The notes beneath the pieces are model-generated. The model had not been told where the DNA came from and made no database searches. It was given only the letters and a program-made list of their open reading frames with translations. The translations under genes were made by a program, and so were the position numbers. 59,439 nt of DNA, from positions 1 to 59,439 of the forward strand of contig CAYWJF010000002.1 in assembly GCA_964458545.1 (NCBI GenBank). The letters are read 5' to 3'. Shown in pieces: positions 1 to 8,793 of this stretch. This stretch comes from JAYFNU01 sp964458545 (lineage in GTDB: Bacteria; Bacillota; Clostridia; Oscillospirales; Ruminococcaceae). Position 1 is the stretch's first letter. Each line of letters begins with the position of its first letter.

Positions 1-601
1 TTAAGCAACACCCCTCGCACCGAAAGCCTCGCGCGGTGCAGACCGCTCTTCCGTGCAGCACCATGCGGTGACAGAAGTCGTTGCTTTTTTCGGGCGGCAA
101 AACCTCGCGAAGCTGCCTTTCCACCTTCTCGGGGACCGTGCTGTCCGAAAGCCCCAAACGGTTTGTTATTCTAATGCAGTGGGTGTCGCAGACGACGGCG
201 GGCTTGTGAAAAACGTCGCCGAGAATGAGGTTTGCCGATTTTCTTCCCACGCCTTGAAGTGAGAGCAAGCCCTCCATACTGTCTGGTACCCTGCCGTTCA
301 ACTCATAGACGAGTTTTTTCATACACGTCGAAATATCCCGTGCCTTTGACGCGCCGAGACCGCAAGGGCGCACTATTTCCTCTATTTCTCTCACGTCCGC
401 GTCGGCGAGCGCTTTTGGAGACGAAAACCGTTCAAATAGCGCGGGCGTTACAATATTCACCCGCGCGTCGGTGCATTGCGCCGCAAGCCGAACGGAGACG
501 AGCAGCTGCCACGCGTTTTCATAATCGAGGGTACATTCCGCGAGCGGATATTCTTTTTCAAGCGCTTTTACAATAAGTAAGGCGCGTTCCTTCTTCGTCA
601 T
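1..601 (-). CDS. nth: endonuclease III (DNA glycosylase/AP lyase), 3' end cut by window edge
   Basis: This base-excision-repair enzyme removes oxidised pyrimidines and nicks abasic DNA. Translating the minus strand from the ATG at 601-599 gives 200 codons before the window ends, so the C-terminus is missing. The helix-hairpin-helix GVGRKSAN carries the catalytic lysine and the following CDTH carries the catalytic aspartate. Near the edge the spacing C-x6-C-x2-C (CTARGFRCEGC) matches the first three ligands of the family's 4Fe-4S cluster; the fourth, expected five residues on, lies outside. The gene is divergent from glyA. The identification is secure; only the last few residues cannot be seen. 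Confidence 0.93.
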   Translation of the reverse strand, partial: MTKKERALLIVKALEKEYPLAECTLDYENAWQLLVSVRLAAQCTDARVNIVTPALFERFSSPKALADADVREIEEIVRPCGLGASKARDISTCMKKLVYELNGRVPDSMEGLLSLQGVGRKSANLILGDVFHKPAVVCDTHCIRITNRLGLSDSTVPEKVERQLREVLPPEKSNDFCHRMVLHGRAVCTARGFRCEGCCL

Positions 602-717
602 ATAAATCACCAAGGCTATTCTAACAGAAATTGAATAAAAAAGAAACAAAACAGACGGCAAAAAACGGTGGGTAATAAGCAAAAAAGCAGAAATTGCGGA
701 TGTCGCCGCACATTCTA

Positions 718-747
718 TTGACGGTGAGGCGCAATATAGACTAATAT
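718..747 (+). promoter_or_regulatory. probable sigma-A promoter of glyA
   Basis: TTGACG at 718-723 and TAATAT at 742-747 are separated by 18 bases, in the space between the divergent nth and glyA genes and about 45 bases upstream of the glyA start. The -35 box is good and the -10 box is moderate. Confidence 0.5.
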
Positions 748-790
748 ATGTATAAAGAGAAAATGACGAAGTATGAAACGGAGAGGAACC

Positions 791-2044
791 ATGTATAACG
801 ATTATCTTGATTCAATCGGCTTTTTAAAGAGCAAGGACCCCGAAATCGCCGCCTCAATGGAGCGCGAGTTTAACCGCCAGCACGACAATATCGAGCTTAT
901 CGCGTCGGAGAATATCGTTTCCCCAGCGGTTATGGCGGCTATGGGAAGCGTGCTTACCAACAAGTATGCCGAGGGCTATCCCGCCCACCGTTATTACGGC
1001 GGCTGTGTTTATGTGGACGAGGTTGAGCAGACGGCTATTGACCGCGCAAAGGAGCTTTTTCACGCCGACCACGTTAACGTTCAGCCTCATTCGGGCGCGC
1101 AGGCTAACCTCGCGGCGTATATGGCTATAATTGAACCGGGCGATACCGTACTCGGAATGAGCCTTGCGCACGGCGGTCACCTTACCCACGGCTCCCCCGT
1201 TAATGCCTCAGGCAAGCTTTACGATTTCTGCCACTACGGCGTTGATATCGAAACAGGCGTAATAGATTATGACGTGCTCGAAAAAACAGCGCGTGAGATG
1301 CACCCGAAGCTTATCGTGGCGGGCGCAAGCGCCTATCCTCGCACGATAGATTTTGAAAGAATATCCGCTATAGCGAAGAGCGTCGAGGCTATGTTTATGG
1401 TCGATATGGCGCATATCGCGGGACTTGTCGCCGCTGGCGAACACCCCTCGCCCGTACCCTACGCGGACATTGTCACCACCACCACGCATAAAACCCTTCG
1501 CGGACCGCGCGGCGGCATGATAATGTGCAAGGAGGAGTACGCTAAGGCTGTTAACAAGGCAATATTCCCCGGCACGCAGGGCGGACCGCTAATGCATATA
1601 ATCGCGGCGAAGGCTGTCTGCTTTAAAGAGGCGCTAACGCCCGAGTTTAAGGCGTATCAGCACCAGATTATACTTAACGCCGCGGCGCTTTCTAAGGGGC
1701 TTACCTCCCGCGGAATCAAGCTTGTTTCCGGCGGCACCGACAACCACCTTATGCTTCTCGACCTTACCTCCACTGGCGTTACGGGCAAGGAGCTTGAGGA
1801 ACGCCTTGACAGCGTGAACATTACCACAAACAAGAACTCCATCCCCGGCGACGCGCAGAAGCCTACAGTTACAAGCGGTGTCCGCGTAGGTACGCCCGCC
1901 GTTACAACGCGCGGCTTCAAGGAAGCCGAGATGGACAAGATAGCCGAGTTCATAGCCACCGCCGTTACCGATTTTGACGCGAACCGCGACAGAATCAAGC
2001 GGGAAGTTAAGGAGCTTTGCGACGCTTATCCCGTATACAGATAA
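791..2044 (+). CDS. glyA: serine hydroxymethyltransferase
   Basis: PLP enzyme that interconverts serine and glycine while loading one-carbon units on tetrahydrofolate; cytoplasmic. The protein has 417 residues, the usual length. The motif TTTTHKTLRGPRGG carries the PLP-binding lysine (about residue 234), and HSGAQAN and VDMAHIAG are typical of the family. An ATG at 773 is also in frame, but GAGAGGA lies immediately before 791 at good spacing and family members begin near MYNDYL, so 791 was chosen. It is followed after 32 bases by rarA and may be co-transcribed with it. Confidence 0.96.
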   Translation: MYNDYLDSIGFLKSKDPEIAASMEREFNRQHDNIELIASENIVSPAVMAAMGSVLTNKYAEGYPAHRYYGGCVYVDEVEQTAIDRAKELFHADHVNVQPHSGAQANLAAYMAIIEPGDTVLGMSLAHGGHLTHGSPVNASGKLYDFCHYGVDIETGVIDYDVLEKTAREMHPKLIVAGASAYPRTIDFERISAIAKSVEAMFMVDMAHIAGLVAAGEHPSPVPYADIVTTTTHKTLRGPRGGMIMCKEEYAKAVNKAIFPGTQGGPLMHIIAAKAVCFKEALTPEFKAYQHQIILNAAALSKGLTSRGIKLVSGGTDNHLMLLDLTSTGVTGKELEERLDSVNITTNKNSIPGDAQKPTVTSGVRVGTPAVTTRGFKEAEMDKIAEFIATAVTDFDANRDRIKREVKELCDAYPVYR

Positions 2045-2076
2045 ACCGTTATATTAATAATTAAGGAGGCTCTGGC

Positions 2077-3351
2077 ATGAACAAAACGCCGCTTGCGCAG
2101 TTGATAAGACCCACGACGCTCGACGATATGTTCGGTCAGGGCCATCTTATTAAAAAGGGCTGTGTCTTTCGCTCGGCGGTGGAGTCGGGCAGGATACCTA
2201 ATATGATTTTCTATGGACCGTCTGGCGTCGGAAAGACGACGGCTGCGCGGATAATCGCCGAAAAGAGCAATATGCAGCTTTACAAGCTCAACGGCACCTC
2301 CGCGTCCACAAGCGACATTAAAGAGGTTATCGCGAGCGTTGGCACGCTCGCGGGAATGAACGGAATACTCCTCTATCTTGACGAGATACAGTATTTCAAC
2401 AAGAAACAGCAACAATCTCTTTTGGAAACGGTCGAGAACGGCTCGGTTACGCTTATCGCGTCAACGACCGAAAACCCATACTTCTACGTTTACGGGGCGC
2501 TCCTTTCCCGCTGTACCGTCTTTGAGTTTAAGCCACTTGAGTGGCGGGATGTGCGCGAGGCGGTGGACCGTGCGGTAAGCCTTCTTGAAACGGCTGAGGA
2601 GGTCGCCTACGACGTTTCTGACGAAGCGCGGGATTACCTTGCTAAGACGGCGGGCGGCGACGTGAGGAAGGCGCTAAATGCTCTTGATTTCCTTTCCGCC
2701 GCGGCTTCAGCTGAAGGCGGCAAAAAGACCGTAACCGTCGATATGGTAAAGCAGGTCACAAGCCGTTCGGCGAGCCGCTACGACAAGTCGGACGATATGC
2801 ACTACGATATACTCTCCGCCCTTCAAAAGTCGGTGCGCGGAAGCGACGCTGACGCGGCGCTTCATTATCTCGCAAGGCTACTTGAGGCGGGAGATTTGAT
2901 TTCACCTTGTAGAAGGCTTCTCGTAATGGCGAGCGAGGACATAGGGCTTGCCTATCCTCAGGCAATAGCGATTGTTAAGGCGTGCGTAGATTCCGCCTTG
3001 CAGCTTGGACTTCCCGAGGCACAAATACCCTTAGCGGAGGCGGCGATTTTTCTCGCCACCTGCCCCAAGAGCAATTCGGCGGTGAACGCGATAGGCGCGG
3101 CGCGCGCGGATATACAAAAGGGCGACGCGGGCGAGATACCCGCCGTAATACGCGACGCAAGCTACGGCGGCGCGGGCAAGCTCGGGCGCGGCGAGGGGTA
3201 CAAGTACCCGCACCTCTTCCCGAACCACTATGTAGAGCAGCAGTATCTGCCCGATAACCTTGTGGGGCATAAGTATTACGAATACGCCTTGAATAAGACC
3301 GAGCAGGCGGCTAAGACCTACTGGGATTTAATTAAAGAGAATAAAAAGTAA
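2077..3351 (+). CDS. rarA: replication-associated recombination protein A (RarA/MgsA family AAA+ ATPase)
   Basis: AAA+ ATPase of the clamp-loader-like RarA (MgsA, YrvN) family, which acts at stalled replication forks. The 424-residue protein shows Walker A GPSGVGKTT near residue 50, Walker B LLYLDE near 105, a sensor-1 stretch IASTTENP, an arginine-finger segment ALLSRC, and the C-terminal tetramerisation region containing the family-typical YKYPHLFPNHYV. AAGGAGG precedes the ATG. A strong terminator follows directly after the stop. Confidence 0.94.
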   Translation: MNKTPLAQLIRPTTLDDMFGQGHLIKKGCVFRSAVESGRIPNMIFYGPSGVGKTTAARIIAEKSNMQLYKLNGTSASTSDIKEVIASVGTLAGMNGILLYLDEIQYFNKKQQQSLLETVENGSVTLIASTTENPYFYVYGALLSRCTVFEFKPLEWRDVREAVDRAVSLLETAEEVAYDVSDEARDYLAKTAGGDVRKALNALDFLSAAASAEGGKKTVTVDMVKQVTSRSASRYDKSDDMHYDILSALQKSVRGSDADAALHYLARLLEAGDLISPCRRLLVMASEDIGLAYPQAIAIVKACVDSALQLGLPEAQIPLAEAAIFLATCPKSNSAVNAIGAARADIQKGDAGEIPAVIRDASYGGAGKLGRGEGYKYPHLFPNHYVEQQYLPDNLVGHKYYEYALNKTEQAAKTYWDLIKENKK

Positions 3352-3375
3352 AAGGACGGCGTAGCCGTCCTTTTT
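3351..3375 (+). terminator. intrinsic terminator after rarA
   Basis: GGACGGC (3354-3360), loop GTA, GCCGTCC (3364-3370), then five T. A classic rho-independent terminator for the glyA-rarA unit. Confidence 0.9.
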
Positions 3376-3403
3376 AAGTTCGTTGCCGCAGAAGAGAAAT
3401 ACC

Positions 3404-3503
3404 NNNNNNNNNNNNNNNNNNNNNNNNNNNNNNNNNNNNNNNNNNNNNNNNNNNNNNNNNNNNNNNNNNNNNNNNNNNNNNNNNNNNNNNNNNNNNNNNN
3501 NNN
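3404..3503. other. scaffold gap of exactly 100 N
   Basis: One hundred ambiguous bases, the conventional size for a join of unknown length. The true sequence and distance between the rarA terminator and the next hairpin are unknown. Any gene lying here is invisible, and the frames that appear to run through it are not real. Confidence 0.99.
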
Positions 3504-3522
3504 GCAAAGCGTTTTTCCCAAT

Positions 3523-3548
3523 AACAAACCGCCGTAGGCGGTTTGTTT
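3523..3548 (-). terminator. hairpin/terminator downstream of the small minus-strand gene
   Basis: AACAAACCGCC (3523-3533), loop GTA, GGCGGTTTGTT (3537-3547). It lies just after the stop of the 63-residue gene. The T-rich flank is short on both strands, so it may serve either direction. Confidence 0.6.
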
Positions 3549-3552
3549 ATAT

Positions 3553-3744
3553 TTAGAGCTCGAGTTCCTCGCTCCAATCGCGCATACGAAGCACGTCGAT
3601 ATCCGCTACGCCGCCCTCCTCAAGTCCCGCTTGCGAAACGATAATACCGGGGGGAACTATCTCGGTTTCTGGCTGTGGAATAGGCGCTATTTCGGGAGGA
3701 ATCGCGCCGTCGTCAACCTCTTTTTTACGTTTAAAAATAGCCAT
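3553..3744 (-). CDS. small hypothetical protein, 63 residues
   Basis: Not recognised. A short basic start (MAIFKRKKEVDD) is followed by a proline-rich acidic middle (IPPEIAPIPQPETEIVPPG) and a C-terminus ending WSEELEL. There is no membrane segment. The frame extends further upstream, but AAGGAGGT sits seven bases before the ATG at 3744, which is why that start was chosen; the ribosome binding site is the main reason to believe the gene is real. It sits between the scaffold gap and the UMF1 transporter gene, which is transcribed in the same direction. The low-complexity composition suggests a disordered peptide; function unknown. Confidence 0.6.
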   Translation of the reverse strand: MAIFKRKKEVDDGAIPPEIAPIPQPETEIVPPGIIVSQAGLEEGGVADIDVLRMRDWSEELEL

Positions 3745-3810
3745 AAAAATACCTCCTTGCGTAAATAGTATTCCGCAAGGAGGCACAAATATACTTATTT
3801 AATCAAGGCT

Positions 3811-5139
3811 TTAGTCTTCCTCTGTCTTAGGCAAGACGCTTTCGTTCTTTGCGGCGACAAAATATTTTCGTCCGAGTAAAAGTGCAATTCCGCCAGCAAA
3901 GAAAAGGATAAGAACGCTCAGTATACCGAGAGAAGAACGGTCTGTGAGAGAATAAACGAGCGAATAGAGCGCGGGACCTATAACGCAGGCAAATTTCCCG
4001 AAGATATCAAGGAAGCCGTAGTATTCGTTAGAGCGCTCTGGGGGAATAAGCTTTCCGAAGTAGGAGCGAGAGAGCGCCTGTATGCCGCCCTGCACCGTTC
4101 CGACGAGCGTTGCGAGTATCCAGAAGAGCACGGAGGAAAGGGATTTCGCCGCCTCAATGTCGCCGCCGTTAAGCTGTGCTTGTTCGATATTAAAGCCCAT
4201 AAAGAAGCCGAGTATCGTTATGCAGAAATATACACCGACGGCTATGGCTATCATCTTAATTCCGCCTACCTTCTTTGAAAGGTTGCCGAAGAGAATGGAG
4301 AACGGAACGGCTACTATCTGGGTTACAAGCAGCGCGAGTATCATACCTATCGTACCGAGCTCAAGCGTCGTGCCGTAGTTGGTAGCAAGACTTATTATTG
4401 TGTTTACACCGTCAATATAGAAGAAGTAGGCGATAATGAAGAAGAGTATCTTCTTATCCTTAAATATATCCTTAAGGGTTTTCAGCGCGTTAGAGAATGC
4501 CGCCTTCGCAAGCTTTGACGGCGCGTCCTCAACGCTGTGTACCTGCTTTACGTTCTTTAGGAAAGGAATACTAAAGATTGTCCACCACACGACTACAATA
4601 AGTATCGAAATCTTGTAGGAGAGTATGCTTTGTCCCATAAGAAGCATTGCGGCTATGGAGATAACGAAGGGAATGGTGCTGCCGCCTATATAGCCCATAG
4701 CGTAGCCCCATGCGGAGACGCGGTCCATACGGTCAGGCGTAGTGACGTCGGTAAGGAAGGAGTCGTAGAAAAGGCAGCTTCCCGAAAAGCCTATACGGGA
4801 GATAATGAAGCCCACGAGCATAAGCTCCCAGCGGTCGGTAAACGCCATTGTTGCCGTGAAAACAAGACCCAAGCCGAGGAAAACGGAGAAGAGCTTTTTC
4901 TTCATTCCCGTAAAGTCGCCTATAGCTCCGAGAAGAGGCGCGAGCACCGCGACGAGAAGGTTCGCTATTGAAACCGCGAAGCCGTAAATCTTCGTTCCCG
5001 TGTCCGTAGCGACAAGCGCAAAGTAGATGGGGAAGATGGCCGCCATAATGTTGGTCGCGTAGATAGAGTTAGCCCAATCGTACATTATCCAGCTTTTTTC
5101 AATCTTAGTGAACTTTTTTTCGTTCTGCATATGTGGCAT
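3811..5139 (-). CDS. MFS transporter, UMF1/Atg22-like family
   Basis: Inner-membrane permease of about 442 residues with roughly twelve hydrophobic segments. The N-terminal KSWIMYDWANSIYATNI followed by FPIYF is the hallmark of the UMF1 (Atg22-like) branch of the major facilitator superfamily. Substrate is unknown; the yeast relative exports amino acids from the vacuole. Two in-frame ATGs lie upstream of MQNEKK. AAAGGA just before the ATG at 5137-5139 favours that start over the one at 5151. Transcribed divergently from the lipoprotein/two-component cluster. Confidence 0.85.
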   Translation of the reverse strand: MPHMQNEKKFTKIEKSWIMYDWANSIYATNIMAAIFPIYFALVATDTGTKIYGFAVSIANLLVAVLAPLLGAIGDFTGMKKKLFSVFLGLGLVFTATMAFTDRWELMLVGFIISRIGFSGSCLFYDSFLTDVTTPDRMDRVSAWGYAMGYIGGSTIPFVISIAAMLLMGQSILSYKISILIVVVWWTIFSIPFLKNVKQVHSVEDAPSKLAKAAFSNALKTLKDIFKDKKILFFIIAYFFYIDGVNTIISLATNYGTTLELGTIGMILALLVTQIVAVPFSILFGNLSKKVGGIKMIAIAVGVYFCITILGFFMGFNIEQAQLNGGDIEAAKSLSSVLFWILATLVGTVQGGIQALSRSYFGKLIPPERSNEYYGFLDIFGKFACVIGPALYSLVYSLTDRSSLGILSVLILFFAGGIALLLGRKYFVAAKNESVLPKTEED

Positions 5140-5199
5140 TTGTCCTTTCATTTTTTAACTGTTCCCAAATAGACGGCATACGTTTTGTCTATTGTAAGT

Positions 5200-5228
5200 A
5201 TTGTCTCAAATTTGAAAAACGCTGTCAA
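5200..5228 (-). promoter_or_regulatory. probable promoter of the UMF1 transporter
   Basis: On the minus strand TTGACA (5228-5223) and GACAAT (5205-5200) are 17 bases apart, about 60 bases before the gene. The -35 is perfect and the -10 is 4 of 6. Confidence 0.45.
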
Positions 5229-5233
5229 CATAT

Positions 5234-5262
5234 TTGACTATTTATAATAAAAAATATATTAT
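5234..5262 (+). promoter_or_regulatory. promoter of the lipoprotein / two-component operon
   Basis: TTGACT at 5234-5239 and TATTAT at 5257-5262 with a 17-base spacer in AT-rich sequence. It sits 34 bases before the lipoprotein start and back to back with the divergent transporter promoter. Confidence 0.6.
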
Positions 5263-5296
5263 ATAGGGTAGTAAAAATCGGGGAGGAGTGAGCAGA

Positions 5297-6574
5297 ATGA
5301 CAAAGAAAATAATTGCTGTTTTGTGCATTATTATGCTTTCGCTCGCTCTTTCTTCTTGTATGGAGCTTTCGGTCGAGGAGATGCTGACCGCGCCCGCGCT
5401 TACCGCGGACCAAAGCTCTATTATCACGGCGCTTGAAAGCCGTTTTGAGAAATTTACGCTCTTATATCCTTCTTCTGGTGAGCGCAGGACGCCGATACAG
5501 TTTATCGACCTCGACGGCGACAATGTCTATGAGGCTACCGTCTTTTTCACCCACCCCGTCGAGGACGTAGATACCGCGCAGCTCGCCGTGCTTGAAAAGC
5601 TCGACGGCGTGTGGAACGTAGTGAGCGTAATAAGCGGAGCGGGCACTAAGGTAGACGGAATTAACGTATTTAGAATTACTGGCTCAAGTCGGCGCACTAT
5701 GCTTGTTGAATGGTCCGCGAGCAGCGAAGAACGATTGCTTACCGCCTATGGCTATAAAGATGGAGAAATCATAGTAGAGTATGAGGATTTCTGTAGTGGG
5801 CTTGTCGTAAGCGACCTTGACGCGGACGGATATTCGGAATTTACCTATATTAAACGCGCTGGCGCGGCTGAGCCCTTTGAAATAACGGCGGTTGAGATAA
5901 ACGCTGAGGGCTACAGGGTTTACGGACACCACACCTTAAACGATAACGTTATGACGTGTATGAGCTTTCTCGGCGGAAAGCTCGGCGACGGCAGAGCAGC
6001 CGTCTTTGTTGACGAAAACCTCGGTAACGATTACAAGTTCACCGACGTATTCCTATTAGAAGACGAAGCCCTTGTTAAGCTTTACGTTTCCGCTGAGGAT
6101 AAGAAGAAAACGCTCGAAAGCCTTTCTATGAGAAGCGCAAGCTCACTTCCGCCGACGGCGCTCTTTTCAGGTGAAACGCTCGTTCCGTCCATCGTTGCGC
6201 CGAGAGACGATATACTACAGCCCGAGGCGTGGACCTACTGGTATTCGCTGCGCGGTGAGACGGTTGAATATTCTCTCGCTTCTTATACCGAAAGCGGCTA
6301 TATGCTTGCGCTTGTCGTTCCCGAGGATTGGCTCGGTTACGCTACTGTCGCGCGAAGCGAGAGCGAGCCGAGGCTAATCGAGGTAACCGACAGCCGCGAC
6401 GGACGGGTTATACTAAGGCTTAAAATACTGACCCTCGGCGAAAGCGACGAAACCTACGCCTTAAAGGGATACCGTATTCTTCGGCAGTCTGGCTCCTACA
6501 GATATTACGCGTGGGCAGACCTTCCTGAAGAAGAATTTAACTTTATAAAGAGCAACTTTGTAATACTTTATTAA
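5297..6574 (+). CDS. predicted lipoprotein of unknown function, first gene of a two-component operon
   Basis: A 425-residue secreted protein with a lipoprotein signal: lysines, a hydrophobic stretch, then LALSSC with the lipidated cysteine at residue 21. The body is soluble, rich in acidic and beta-type sequence, with FIDLDGDNVYEATVFF and DLDADGYSEFTYI, which resemble the Asp-rich DxDxDG loops of FG-GAP/VCBS-like repeats. The ATG at 5297 is preferred over a GTG at 5288 because GGAGG would be too close to the latter. It is 13 bases from the response regulator, so it may sense or modulate the signal of the kinase; that role is inferred from position only. Confidence 0.75.
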   Translation: MTKKIIAVLCIIMLSLALSSCMELSVEEMLTAPALTADQSSIITALESRFEKFTLLYPSSGERRTPIQFIDLDGDNVYEATVFFTHPVEDVDTAQLAVLEKLDGVWNVVSVISGAGTKVDGINVFRITGSSRRTMLVEWSASSEERLLTAYGYKDGEIIVEYEDFCSGLVVSDLDADGYSEFTYIKRAGAAEPFEITAVEINAEGYRVYGHHTLNDNVMTCMSFLGGKLGDGRAAVFVDENLGNDYKFTDVFLLEDEALVKLYVSAEDKKKTLESLSMRSASSLPPTALFSGETLVPSIVAPRDDILQPEAWTYWYSLRGETVEYSLASYTESGYMLALVVPEDWLGYATVARSESEPRLIEVTDSRDGRVILRLKILTLGESDETYALKGYRILRQSGSYRYYAWADLPEEEFNFIKSNFVILY

Positions 6575-6587
6575 CGCGGAGGAAAAG

Positions 6588-7289
6588 ATGAAAAAGGTTC
6601 TTGTTGTAGACGACGAATACGCAATTCGCGATATGATTGTATTAAATCTCAGAATGGCGGGCTATGACGCGATAGGAGCGGAGAGCGCGGAGAAGGCGAT
6701 AGATATCTACCGCGAGGATTCAAGCGGCTTCGACGTTGCGCTGCTCGACGTTATGCTCCCGGGTGTCAGCGGGCTTGCGCTTTGTGAGACCCTTCGAAAG
6801 GACAACGACAAGATAGGCATAATAATGCTTACCGCTCGTTCTCAAGAGGAGGATAAAATTGAGGCGCTCGCGATAGGCGCGGACGATTATGTTACTAAAC
6901 CCTTCAGCACGGCTGAGCTTGTCGCGCGCGTTGACGCTATCTACCGCCGCGTTAACAGAAGTCACGGGGCTTCGCTTACACCCACGCAGAACAAGCTTGT
7001 TTGCGGCGATTTTATGCTGGACCTTACCTCCCGCGTGCTTACAAAGGGCGGTGAGCCTATTGAGATAACGCAGGTGGAGTTTCAGCTTATGGAGATGTTT
7101 TTACGGAACGTCGGCGTAGCGCTCGACAGGGAAAAGATACTTAGCACCGTCTGGGGCGACAGCTACTTCGGCGATATCAAGATAGTGGACGTAAATATCT
7201 GCCGTCTTCGCAATAAAATTGAGGGCGGCAAGGACGACCAGAAGCATATTTTAACGGTTTGGGGCTACGGCTACAGGTTCGTAGAATAG
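6588..7289 (+). CDS. response regulator, OmpR/PhoB family
   Basis: A 233-residue DNA-binding regulator. The receiver domain (about 1-115) has the acidic pocket DDE near residue 8, the phospho-acceptor Asp54 in LLDVMLPG, and the conserved Lys in YVTKPF. The winged-helix output domain (about 135-232) ends in the typical VWGYGYRF. GGAGGAAAAG precedes the ATG. It is expected to be phosphorylated by the kinase encoded four bases downstream. Target genes are not visible, though the promoter of its own operon is a common site of self-control. Confidence 0.95.
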   Translation: MKKVLVVDDEYAIRDMIVLNLRMAGYDAIGAESAEKAIDIYREDSSGFDVALLDVMLPGVSGLALCETLRKDNDKIGIIMLTARSQEEDKIEALAIGADDYVTKPFSTAELVARVDAIYRRVNRSHGASLTPTQNKLVCGDFMLDLTSRVLTKGGEPIEITQVEFQLMEMFLRNVGVALDREKILSTVWGDSYFGDIKIVDVNICRLRNKIEGGKDDQKHILTVWGYGYRFVE

Positions 7290-7293
7290 TAGA

Positions 7294-8712
7294 ATGCGAA
7301 AGAAAAGGGAACGCGTCGGAAAATCGGGAATAACGCGGCGGTGGGTGTTTGTTAACCTCATTACCACCATTGTAATTCTGATAGTGGCTTCGGTCGTTAT
7401 CATTCTTTCGATGCGCTCAAGCTACGAGCTTGCCGCGCGGCAGGACCTAATCAATAAAGCGAAGATACTCGTAAACTCTATACCTATGTCCGCCACAACC
7501 GTCGAGGAGCGTATCTCGCAGGCGGTTGGACTTGTTGAGAATTTTGCCGACAAGGACAAATATGAGCTTATGCTTATAGATACTGACGGAAGAATAATCG
7601 TAACCTCTTCGGGCTTCGCCTATGACCAGAACGAGCCGCTTGACGATTACTATCTCGCCGCGAATAACGAGGACGGAAGCGGCTGGCATATCGGCTATTC
7701 AGCAAACGACGAGCATGTTATCGCCGTGACGCAGATTATCTATGGCGCTACGGGCGAAATTGAAGCGCTTAGGCTTGTAAGCTCGCTTAAAAACGTTGAC
7801 AGGCGCTTTTCAATTAATATAGGCATAGTCGCTGCCGTCTGCGTTATAATTCTTGGCTTTACCGTTATGTCGGGACTCTACTTCGTGCGCTCAATCGTTA
7901 TACCCATAAGGAACGTCAACAATACCGCTCAGCTCATTTCAAAGGGCGAATACGACGTGCGTATAAACACAAGCTACGGTGACGAGATAGGCGAGCTATG
8001 CGGCACGATAAACGATATGGCGGCTGGGTTATCTAAGGCGGACAGGATGAAGAACGAGTTTATATCAAGCGTTTCTCACGAGCTCAGAACGCCGCTTACC
8101 TCAATTAAGGGCTGGGGCGAAACCCTAATGGCTATAGGCACTAAGGACGAGGAAAACTTCCGCAAGGGTTTAAACATTATTATTAACGAAACGGACAGGC
8201 TCTCATATATGGTCGAGGATTTACTCGACTTTTCTCGACTGCAAACGGGCGTAATAAAGCTTAGCAAGGGGATAATTGACCTGAGAAGCGAGCTTTTCGA
8301 GTCGCTTGCGACGATAGAGCAACGCGCGGCGCGCGCTGGTATAACCTTTGAGGTAACGGCTCCTGAGGAAAGGGTAATAATAGAAGCGGACAAGAACCGC
8401 CTTAAGCAGGTGTTTGCAAATATCCTCGACAACGCGGTTAAATACTCGAACCCCGGAGACAGCGTGGCGGTGGAGCTCGACGTAATAGGGCGCGACGCGT
8501 ATGTGACCGTTTCCGACCACGGAGCGGGCATTCCCAAGGAGGAGCTGCCGCAGGTAACCAACCGTTTCTTTAAAGCGAGCAATTCCGTGACAGGCTCGGG
8601 AATAGGGCTTGCGGTGGTAAAGGAGATAATGTCGCTGCACGGCGGTACGATAGATATAGTAAGCGAGCTTAGCAAGGGAACGACGGTAACGCTCGGTTTT
8701 CCCACAAAATAA
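7294..8712 (+). CDS. sensor histidine kinase
   Basis: Membrane kinase of 472 residues. Order: TM1 (about 17-40), an extracytoplasmic sensor of about 130 residues, TM2 (about 172-195), HAMP, HisKA with the phospho-acceptor His262 in SSVSHELRTPLTSIKGW, then the HATPase domain with DNAVKYS and GSGIGLAVVKEI. No clear ribosome binding site precedes the ATG; it begins four bases after the regulator stop, so translation is probably coupled. With the upstream lipoprotein it forms a three-gene envelope-sensing unit closed by a terminator. Stimulus unknown. Confidence 0.95.
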   Translation: MRKKRERVGKSGITRRWVFVNLITTIVILIVASVVIILSMRSSYELAARQDLINKAKILVNSIPMSATTVEERISQAVGLVENFADKDKYELMLIDTDGRIIVTSSGFAYDQNEPLDDYYLAANNEDGSGWHIGYSANDEHVIAVTQIIYGATGEIEALRLVSSLKNVDRRFSINIGIVAAVCVIILGFTVMSGLYFVRSIVIPIRNVNNTAQLISKGEYDVRINTSYGDEIGELCGTINDMAAGLSKADRMKNEFISSVSHELRTPLTSIKGWGETLMAIGTKDEENFRKGLNIIINETDRLSYMVEDLLDFSRLQTGVIKLSKGIIDLRSELFESLATIEQRAARAGITFEVTAPEERVIIEADKNRLKQVFANILDNAVKYSNPGDSVAVELDVIGRDAYVTVSDHGAGIPKEELPQVTNRFFKASNSVTGSGIGLAVVKEIMSLHGGTIDIVSELSKGTTVTLGFPTK

Positions 8713-8734
8713 ATGAAAGCAAAGCTTTCATTTT
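8710..8734 (+). terminator. terminator of the two-component operon
   Basis: AATGAAAGC, loop AAA, GCTTTCATT followed by TT, overlapping the end of the kinase gene. A second inverted repeat (GCGCTCA/TGAGCGC, about 8749-8765) follows. Confidence 0.7.
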
Positions 8735-8793
8735 GGAATTTGCGTCTTTGCGCTCATAGTGAGCGCGCGTTCAATGAAAGGAATTATAAATAA

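Noticed and set aside
773..790. Longer glyA start at 773
   Set aside because: The ribosome binding site lies between 773 and 791, so the added six codons are most likely untranslated.
3318..3577. Frames crossing the N run
   Set aside because: They consist of unknown residues across the scaffold gap and cannot be real evidence of coding.
8076..8705. Minus-strand frame of 209 codons within the histidine kinase gene
   Set aside because: Ser/Leu-rich shadow of a clear HisKA-HATPase coding region; no ribosome binding site.
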